Positions 13,977 through 19,734 of a stretch of DNA of 19,734 nucleotides are shown here, in pieces. Source of the stretch: CAZKCK01 sp964552325 (GTDB taxonomy: Bacteria; Bacteroidota; Bacteroidia; Bacteroidales; TTA-H9); NCBI GenBank assembly GCA_964552325.1, contig CAZKHA010000058.1:1-19734 (forward strand). The letters are read 5' to 3'. A program made the position numbers and the translations under genes. A model generated the notes under the pieces. That model made no database searches and was not told the origin of the DNA. It was given only the letters and a program-made list of their open reading frames with translations. Each line of letters begins with the position of its first letter. Within the stretch, counting starts at the first letter, position 1.

Positions 13977-15419
13977 ATGATTAGATTATCTTTAACTTAC
14001 TTACTAACAATCATGATAATTGTTTCGAGCCATGCCCAATGCGTGGTTATTGACGGCAATTTTGACGACTGGAAAACGATTGAAACAAATTATCGGGATA
14101 GCTTTAATGATGGCAACCAACTCGATTTTGTTGAGATGGCAGTTACAAACGACCAAGATTTTTTAAAAATTAGGCTTAAACTTTCCAAACCAATAGTGCT
14201 ATCAGAAAACAACAGCATTTACCTCGAAATAGATGCTGACAACGACGAATCAACAGGTTATAGGATAAATGGAATAGGAGCCGAATTTGGCTGGAATTTT
14301 GGAGGGCGTTTTGGGTATTACAACAAAAGCCGGAATGCGACCTTACTCTCGCATAAGGATTTAGGAATTTCCTATTTACCAACGTTTGAATCAGATGAAT
14401 TTGAAATCTATATTAGTAGAAATGTGAAGCCTGATGGTAACCTGGAGTTATTCACCTCTAAAAACATACGGGTTTTGTTATGGGAAAAAACCTTAAATGG
14501 CGACTTGTTACCTGATGCAGGCAATGTTTATAATTACAAGTTCTCTGACGAAAATCAAAATTCCTATACCCCTATTTCAATTAATTCGAAAGCAAATGAA
14601 ACATTGCGTTGTATGACGTGGAATATTTTGCTGGATGGTTTGCGCGCTGCCGCCCGCCAAGAGAGTTTTAAACGGGTGTTTCAGGCTATAAATCCTGACA
14701 TTATCACCTTAAATGAGTGTTATCAAACCGATGCAAGGTATATAAAAGATTTTATGGATTCGGCCATGCCGTTAAAAAACACCCACGGTTGGCATGTTGT
14801 AAAAAGAGACCATAGCACAGCCACCTGTTCAATTTTTCCCATCGTTCAAACATGGAGTGTTATGGAAGATCACAACATTACAGCTCACCTAATTGCTGTT
14901 AACAACCTTGCATTTGACAGCATCTTAGTAATTAATGTACATTTAACTTGTTGTGAAGCCGATGATCAACGTATACTGGAAGCTAGGGCTATTAGTGACT
15001 TTCTTTTAGATGCCTATTACCCTGGAGGCTCAGTTACTATCAACCCAAAAACACCTGTTTATGTTTCGGGCGATTTTAACCTGGTTGGAAGCTATTTGCC
15101 TATACATATTTTAACAAATAACTCCATCATGGATAAATTTGGAGATATAAAGGAAGTTAAACTGAAAATGGCTTCACCCTTGCACACCGATATGCCTTTA
15201 GCAAATACTTGGCGCGATCAATCAAAGACGTTTTCTCCTAGCAGGCTCGATTACTTTTTTTATAATCCATTAACCATTGAGCCTACAAAAGCCTTTGTAA
15301 TTGCTACCGAAGAAATTCCGGTGCATAAACTTAGCGAATTTAAACTACAAAAGAACGATACCTATATAGCGTCAGACCATTTGCCAGTAGTTATTGATTT
15401 TAAACATATTAAACAATGA
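13977..15419 (+). CDS. Exported endonuclease/exonuclease/phosphatase-family enzyme with N-terminal CBM9/DOMON-like domain
   Basis: A signal peptide (about 1-20, cleavage after SSHA) is followed by a beta-rich N-terminal domain. It starts DGNFDDW at 26-32 and contains a D-A-D-N-D-E-S-T-G-Y stretch at 86-95, a pattern I associate with CBM9- or DOMON-like ligand-binding domains. The catalytic EEP domain (about 208-475) keeps the expected residues: N216 in MTWNIL, E247 in LNECY, H322 in VHLTC, D366 and N368 in GDFNLVG, D425 in SRLDYFF, and D467-H468 in SDHLPV. Superfamily members cleave phosphodiester or phosphomonoester bonds in nucleic acids, sphingolipids or inositol phosphates; the substrate here is unknown. 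The protein should act in the periplasm or outside the cell. Its stop overlaps the amidohydrolase start (ATGA), which argues for joint function. It starts 53 bp after the ABC ATPase and may be on the same transcript. Confidence 0.85.
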   Translation: MIRLSLTYLLTIMIIVSSHAQCVVIDGNFDDWKTIETNYRDSFNDGNQLDFVEMAVTNDQDFLKIRLKLSKPIVLSENNSIYLEIDADNDESTGYRINGIGAEFGWNFGGRFGYYNKSRNATLLSHKDLGISYLPTFESDEFEIYISRNVKPDGNLELFTSKNIRVLLWEKTLNGDLLPDAGNVYNYKFSDENQNSYTPISINSKANETLRCMTWNILLDGLRAAARQESFKRVFQAINPDIITLNECYQTDARYIKDFMDSAMPLKNTHGWHVVKRDHSTATCSIFPIVQTWSVMEDHNITAHLIAVNNLAFDSILVINVHLTCCEADDQRILEARAISDFLLDAYYPGGSVTINPKTPVYVSGDFNLVGSYLPIHILTNNSIMDKFGDIKEVKLKMASPLHTDMPLANTWRDQSKTFSPSRLDYFFYNPLTIEPTKAFVIATEEIPVHKLSEFKLQKNDTYIASDHLPVVIDFKHIKQ

Positions 15420-17074
15420 AAACCTCTATTCGATTATATATTTTAATTCTCATCGCTTCAAGCCCTTTGCTTATGCTTACTTCCTGTAACCGCCATCAAA
15501 AAGTTGATTTAATTATACTTAATGGAAAGGTTTATACGAGTGATAGTGCTTTTTCGGTTAAAGAAGCCGTGGCTGTTTCAAATGGAAAAATTGTTTTTGT
15601 TGGCACAACTGCTGATATCAAGCAATTGTACGAAAGTGATTCTACAATTGATTTAAAGGGGCAAACTGTGCTTCCTGGGCTTATGGATGCCCATTGCCAT
15701 TTCAAAGGTTTGGCCGAAGGGCTCATCCGCTGGGTCGATTTAAAAGGAACCAAATCGTTTGATGAAGTAGTGGCAAGAATTCGGGAATTCCATTCGCAAC
15801 ACCCCAATCAATGGGTTTTGGGAAGAGGTTGGGATCAAAACGACTGGACTATAAAGACTTTTCCTAGCAAAGACTTGTTGGACAAAGAATTTGGTTCCAT
15901 TCCGGTAGCCTTAACCCGCGTAGATGGGCATGCTATGTTGGTAAATTCGAGCCTGCTTCACATGGTTGGTATTACAGCTAAAACAAAAGTAAACGGAGGC
16001 GAAATAATGCTTACAAATGGGCAACCCAATGGAATGCTCATCGACAACGCAATGGGGCTTATAACGCCTCATATACCAGCACTTAGCGACGAGTTGTTGG
16101 AACAGGGATTGCTTAAAGCTCAAGCTGTTTGTTTCAGCCTAGGCCTCACCTCGGTAGTGGATGCAGGCCTTGAGTACAATGAAATTCAATTGATTGACAA
16201 ACTTCAAAAAAGCGGGCAGCTCAAAATTCGGGTCGATGCAATGTTAAGCCCTTCTGAGGAAAATATTAGCAACTATTTACAAAACCAACCTTACAAATCA
16301 GAAAGGTTAAGGGTAGGTTCCATTAAATTTTATGCTGATGGTGCATTGGGTTCACGTGGTGCGCTCTTGTTAGATCCCTATGCCGATGATGAGCATAAAA
16401 CCGGATTACGGATCGAAAGCCCCGACTATTACCAAAAGTATTGCGATATGGCTTATAAATCGGGTTTTCAAGTTAACACCCACGCCATTGGCGATTCGGC
16501 CGTGCGGCTCATGCTTCAACTTTATTCAAGTGTATTAAAGGGCAAAAACGATCGCAGATGGCGTATAGAACACGCCCAGGTTGTTCATCCTAATGATTTT
16601 CAACTTTTTGCTGATTATTCCATCATTCCGTCGGTTCAGCCTACACATGCCACCTCCGATATGTATTGGGCAGCTCAACGTATAGGTAATGAACGTATTA
16701 AAAGTGCTTATGCGTATAAAAACCTATTGATACAAAATGGCTGGATGCCTTTAGGAACGGATTTCCCTATAGAAAGCGTTAATCCGATTTATACATTTTA
16801 TGCTGCTACACAACGTAAAGATCTTCAAGGTTTCCCCGATACCGGTTTTCAGGTTGAAAATGCATTAAGCCCACAAGAAGCACTTTATGGAATGACGATT
16901 TGGGCTGCTAAGGCAAGTTTTCTAGAAACTGAAATTGGGAGCATTGAAGTTGGCAAAGCAGCCGATTTTACGGTTCTTGATACCGATATTTTAACCACAG
17001 AAGCAGCCAATATCCCTCTGACGAAGGTTAGTTGGGTATTTATTTCCGGCGAATGTGTGTTTAAATTAAATTAA
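15416..17074 (+). CDS. Lipoprotein amidohydrolase, YtcJ-like (Amidohydro_3)
   Basis: This 552-residue metal-dependent hydrolase carries a lipoprotein signal (lipobox LTSC, acceptor C24), so it is anchored in a membrane facing the periplasm or the cell surface. Amidohydrolase motifs: LPGLMDAHCHF with H93 and H95, probable bridging lysine K304 in SIKFYADG, H356 in NTHAIGD, E385-H386 in EHAQ, and D449 in GTDFP. A small beta-sandwich is formed by N- and C-terminal segments (LILNGKVYTSD near 33-43; GKAADFTVLDTDI near 513-525). Length and motif order fit the Amidohydro_3/YtcJ group, whose members hydrolyse N-acyl, amide or formamide compounds; the substrate here is undetermined. The start overlaps the upstream stop by 4 nt (ATGA). 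The 38 bp after its stop contain no terminator, so the J-domain gene may be read through. Confidence 0.9.
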   Translation: MKTSIRLYILILIASSPLLMLTSCNRHQKVDLIILNGKVYTSDSAFSVKEAVAVSNGKIVFVGTTADIKQLYESDSTIDLKGQTVLPGLMDAHCHFKGLAEGLIRWVDLKGTKSFDEVVARIREFHSQHPNQWVLGRGWDQNDWTIKTFPSKDLLDKEFGSIPVALTRVDGHAMLVNSSLLHMVGITAKTKVNGGEIMLTNGQPNGMLIDNAMGLITPHIPALSDELLEQGLLKAQAVCFSLGLTSVVDAGLEYNEIQLIDKLQKSGQLKIRVDAMLSPSEENISNYLQNQPYKSERLRVGSIKFYADGALGSRGALLLDPYADDEHKTGLRIESPDYYQKYCDMAYKSGFQVNTHAIGDSAVRLMLQLYSSVLKGKNDRRWRIEHAQVVHPNDFQLFADYSIIPSVQPTHATSDMYWAAQRIGNERIKSAYAYKNLLIQNGWMPLGTDFPIESVNPIYTFYAATQRKDLQGFPDTGFQVENALSPQEALYGMTIWAAKASFLETEIGSIEVGKAADFTVLDTDILTTEAANIPLTKVSWVFISGECVFKLN

Positions 17075-17112
17075 ATTTTCACTTACTATCAATTAAGTCT
17101 TGCAATTAAACT

Positions 17113-18048
17113 ATGATGCTCAGGAGGTTACGTACCATACGTCATTTAATTCAAAAACGGGATTTTGATGAACTCGCGTTGGAGGTATCTGGGCTTATAA
17201 ATGATGGAAATCAGGAAATTTACGATGAATTATTCTCGCATATAGTCAAAAATGATTGGGTTGCCGCGCTTAACTATTGCAACAAAGTGATTGCCAACCA
17301 AACCCTTCCCACAAAATTTGAGGCAAGCATAAGTGGCCTTCGCACGCACATTAATTTACTGAGAACCCAAATTTCGGTAAAACAATTTAAAATTGCCGAG
17401 GCCAACCAAAGAATCAACCATTTTAGGATGCGGCACAATAGCGAAATTGGGATGCTGCTTTCTGAAATATTAAGGCTTAGGGCTGAATTGCTATTTTTGC
17501 AACTACATAATTCACCTGAAATGGAAAACCACTATTTAGGTGCAAAAAAAGATTATCGTGAATATACCAGAGCTCGGAGGGATGTCAAAAAAATAGCTCA
17601 AAATCAACTTGATGCCGATGAAAAAATAAAAGCTAAAAAACTCTTTCGTGAAGCCAGCAAGCTCTGCCACCCGGATGTGGTTAATGAAGAACTGCAAGAA
17701 ATTGCCCGACAACTCTTTGCCGAATTAAACGAGGCTTATGCCAATAACGATTTACGAAAAATAGAAAAACTTCTGGATAGCTTTCGCAATCATAACCTAT
17801 TGTATGCCAAAACAATGAAACCCAGCAACCAGCTTGATGGTTTACAAGCTTTATCAGCAAGGCTACAAGCCGAACTGGCTCAGGTTGACTCGCAATTACT
17901 GGAAATTGAAGGCAGTGAGGTGTTCAAATCCATTAGCCGAATAGAAGATTTGGACGCATACTTTTTGGTTTTACGGCAAAAATTTGAAGATGAGCTTAGT
18001 TCCTTAAATGCAGCCTACAAAAATGCAAAACAAACTTCAGAAAACTAA
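17113..18048 (+). CDS. J-domain protein with long helical flanks
   Basis: This 311-residue protein has no signal peptide or membrane segment and looks almost entirely helical. A J-domain lies inside the chain at about 160-222, with the DnaK-activating HPD triplet at 186-188 (KLCHPDVV), then an FAELNEAYANNDL helix. No G/F-rich linker or zinc-finger region is present, so it is not a canonical DnaJ. Flanking segments (about 75-130 and 240-300) have heptad-like leucine, isoleucine and alanine spacing suggesting coiled coils. The J-domain predicts delivery of a client to an Hsp70 (DnaK), which is not encoded here. The client is unknown. The 3' end overlaps or abuts the beta-propeller gene, the likely partner. 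Two ATGs stand in tandem at 17113 and 17116; I list the first. The upstream gap of 38 bp shows no clear promoter. Confidence 0.8.
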   Translation: MMLRRLRTIRHLIQKRDFDELALEVSGLINDGNQEIYDELFSHIVKNDWVAALNYCNKVIANQTLPTKFEASISGLRTHINLLRTQISVKQFKIAEANQRINHFRMRHNSEIGMLLSEILRLRAELLFLQLHNSPEMENHYLGAKKDYREYTRARRDVKKIAQNQLDADEKIKAKKLFREASKLCHPDVVNEELQEIARQLFAELNEAYANNDLRKIEKLLDSFRNHNLLYAKTMKPSNQLDGLQALSARLQAELAQVDSQLLEIEGSEVFKSISRIEDLDAYFLVLRQKFEDELSSLNAAYKNAKQTSEN

Positions 18049-19162
18049 CCAAGATCTGCTTCTGGCTAAAACTTCGGTAATGTTGACCCATACCGACAAA
18101 ATGCTTGTTGAACTAAACGAACGCAATCCCAACACGCTACCCATGTACCGCTGCAACAACCAACGTACTGGCGAATGCAAAGACATAGGTATTATGACGG
18201 ATGCTGGGCTAGCCTGGACCTTTCATGATTTATATACCGTTCACTCATCGCCGGTGGTTCATGCCAACAAAGTGTACTTTGGTGCTGACAGCAAAGCAGT
18301 ATTTTGCCTTGATGTTGAGGATGGTCATGAAATTTGGCGATTCAAAACCCCGCGTGAGGTACGCTCAACCGCACTCATCAATGACGGTTTGGCCTGGTTC
18401 GGCTGTTTCGACCATCATTTTTATTGTATTCGCACCGATAAAGGTAACCAACGTTGGAAATTCAAAACTGGCGACTGGATTTTTGGCTCGGCAGCCATCC
18501 AAGGTGAGACCTTGGTTTTTGGAAGCCTCGACCATAACCTTTATGCTTTAAATGCATATAAAGGAGGCTTACTTTGGAAGTTCGAAACCGGGGGTTGGAT
18601 AATTTCTTCGCCCGCCATTTACCAAGATGCCGTGTATTTTGGTAGCCGCGATGCTAAGCTATATGCACTAGATTTACGCAGTGGCAAGCAAATTTGGAGC
18701 GTGCAGGTTGACGGAGGGGCCCATGCCACACAAGCTATTATTGATGGCCGCTTATATGTTGGTACGGTTGGTCGAACTTTCTATTGCAAAAACACGGCTA
18801 ACGGTAAAACTATTTGGGAATTTAAAACAAGTTCGCCAATCTTTTCCTCAGCTGCGGTTAGCGCAAACTACGTGGTTTTTGGTACCAAAAATGGAATTGT
18901 TTATTGCTTGGATAAATTAACTGGATTGAAAATTTGGGAGTATAAAGCCGGAAGAGCCGTACATTCTTCGCCCGTAATAAGCAATGGAATGGTGTATTTT
19001 GGAAGTGATGACGGATACTTGTATGCGTTGGATTTAACTAAGGGTACCCAAATCTGGAGGTATCAAACAACCGATATCATCCGCTCAACCCCAACGGTTT
19101 ACAAACAAAACATATTGGTTGGGGGTTCAAGGTTGTATTGCCTAAAAGAAAACGCAGAGTAG
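18008..19162 (+). CDS. Eight-bladed PQQ-like beta-propeller protein, no export signal
   Basis: This 384-residue protein belongs to the PQQ-like/BamB-like propeller superfamily. A lead-in PMYRCNNQRTGE (about 45-56) corresponds to the M-F/Y-R-x-N-x-x-R-T-G opening of such proteins. The blade tryptophans then fall at residues 70, 110, 150, 190, 230, 270, 310 and 350, exactly 40 apart. The following strands (SSPVV, STALI, SAAIQ, SSPAI, ATQAI, SAAVS, SSPVI, STPTV) keep the same period. Seven blades are continuous; the eighth is closed by the N-terminal LAWTF strand and the C-terminal STPTV...LYCL strands. No signal peptide or lipobox is seen for any start, unlike BamB or PQQ dehydrogenases, so it is probably cytoplasmic. 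The start is unresolved: ATG 18008 overlaps the J-domain gene by 41 nt, ATG 18023 by 26 nt, and ATG 18080 leaves 31 nt between them. The domain is intact with each. It probably acts as a binding scaffold or sensor with the J-protein (inference). Confidence 0.83.
   Translation: MQPTKMQNKLQKTNQDLLLAKTSVMLTHTDKMLVELNERNPNTLPMYRCNNQRTGECKDIGIMTDAGLAWTFHDLYTVHSSPVVHANKVYFGADSKAVFCLDVEDGHEIWRFKTPREVRSTALINDGLAWFGCFDHHFYCIRTDKGNQRWKFKTGDWIFGSAAIQGETLVFGSLDHNLYALNAYKGGLLWKFETGGWIISSPAIYQDAVYFGSRDAKLYALDLRSGKQIWSVQVDGGAHATQAIIDGRLYVGTVGRTFYCKNTANGKTIWEFKTSSPIFSSAAVSANYVVFGTKNGIVYCLDKLTGLKIWEYKAGRAVHSSPVISNGMVYFGSDDGYLYALDLTKGTQIWRYQTTDIIRSTPTVYKQNILVGGSRLYCLKENAE
18215..19120 (+). repeat. Eight 120-nt tandem coding repeats (40-residue propeller blades)
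   Basis: The conserved TGG tryptophan codons begin at 18215 and recur every 120 nt up to 19055, with no insertion or deletion between blades. Blades are diverged in sequence (typical shared pattern: SSPVI-x6-YFGS-D-x2-LYALD-x3-G-x2-IW-x-F-x-T), so this is an old, length-constrained repeat rather than a recent expansion. Confidence 0.8.
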
Positions 19163-19734
19163 AAGTTGCGAGCGGTGAAGGATGAAGGTTCGAGGTGAAA
19201 GGTACATGGTAAAACTTGCCCAACCGAAGAATGAAGGTGGGGGTAAAAGGTAAAAGGTTGAAGGCCATTGTAAAATTGTTAGTTGTTAATTTTTTATTGT
19301 AAATATTTGGCGCACACGTATTGTGGATAATCTTTACAAGCTAATATTAACATTAATCCTCGATTTTGGGTTAAGACTCTGCCCATCTAGCCCGGTCATT
19401 TCTCCGCGCACTCCACTCATCCTCGCTGTAAAAACTTACTAAGAATCGTTTGCATTAACTAGATTTAGTTCGCTGCGCTGCAGCTTGGATATTTGTGTGG
19501 GAATGTATTTTCTATAAATGGTAAGGTAAGCTGTACCTTAGACATCCCTATGGGTACGAGCTTGCTTCCAGAGGCTATGTGCATCAATGGCTTTAAAATC
19601 AATCAATTACTTTTTACTACCTACTTCCTACTTTTTCCTCTCACACCCCCTTTCCCTTCGTCTCCACATCTTTTTGTCTCTCCCTCACCCCATCCCTTCG
19701 TCTCTTCGTCTCCCTATCTCCCCTTCTCCCCTTC
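19163..19734. other. Noncoding low-complexity right end: purine-rich then pyrimidine-rich
   Basis: No gene is visible in these 572 bp. From about 19163 to 19265 the plus strand is purine-rich, with degenerate GAAGG/GGTAAAAGG units (for example GGTAAAAGGTAAAAGG at 19242-19257). The middle is mixed sequence with a 7-bp hairpin at 19522-19540 and a perfect DnaA-box-like TGTGGATAA at 19322-19330. From about 19608 to the window end the plus strand is strongly pyrimidine-rich, with a direct repeat TCCCTTCGTCTC at 19653-19664 and 19693-19704. No rho-independent terminator is evident after the propeller gene. Confidence 0.5.
19522..19540. other. Short perfect hairpin TAAGGTA-agctg-TACCTTA
   Basis: A 7-bp perfect inverted repeat with a 5-nt loop lies in otherwise unassigned sequence. 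There is no following T-run on either strand, so it is not a standard terminator. It may belong to a repeat element or be chance. Confidence 0.3.

Noticed and set aside
17113..19162. Reading the J-domain/propeller pair as a known anti-phage defence system
   Set aside because: No nuclease, NTPase, toxin or membrane effector is present in either protein or beside them, so a defence label would be unsupported.

Overview
The window reads as a chromosomal segment of a Bacteroidota bacterium. The DNA is AT-rich, start codons mostly lack Shine-Dalgarno sequences, and two starts are preceded by the Bacteroidota -7 box TAnnTTTG. One very large secreted protein carries the cleaved-adhesin, fibronectin III and dockerin-like modules typical of this phylum, and lipoproteins with N-terminal lipoboxes are present. 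I cannot place it below phylum level.

Layout. Bases 1-177 hold no recognised gene. On the minus strand (178-4124) lie typA/bipA, a ribosome-associated GTPase, and downstream of it a 7TM-HD phosphodiesterase of the PgpH type, 65 bp apart and probably co-transcribed. A gene-poor, AT-rich divergent spacer of about 760 bp (4125-4884) follows, containing the likely typA promoter. On the plus strand, 4885-10248 encodes a 1787-residue secreted protein: signal peptide, parallel beta-helix, two FN3-like repeats, three cleaved-adhesin jelly-roll domains alternating with two more FN3 domains, and a C-terminal module ending in a dockerin-like EF-hand pair. A stem-loop terminator candidate lies behind it.

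From 10557 to 19162 every gene is on the plus strand with small gaps or overlaps. First is a GroES-like co-chaperone with an enlarged loop, 4 bp ahead of a complete iron/cobalamin-type ABC importer (lipoprotein binding protein, FecCD permease, ATPase). Next is a pair overlapping by ATGA: an exported endonuclease/exonuclease/phosphatase-family enzyme with an N-terminal CBM9/DOMON-like domain, and a lipoprotein amidohydrolase of the YtcJ type. Last is a pair without export signals: a helical protein with an internal J-domain (HPD motif intact), and a PQQ-like beta-propeller whose eight blade tryptophans are spaced exactly 40 residues apart. The window ends in about 570 bp of noncoding, low-complexity DNA that is purine-rich at first and strongly pyrimidine-rich at the end.

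Most genes are recognisable housekeeping, transport or surface functions. The least explained parts are the J-domain/propeller pair, the unusual GroES-like protein leading the ABC-importer operon, and the coupled secreted phosphatase-fold/amidohydrolase pair. I saw no rRNA, tRNA, CRISPR array, transposase or prophage gene.
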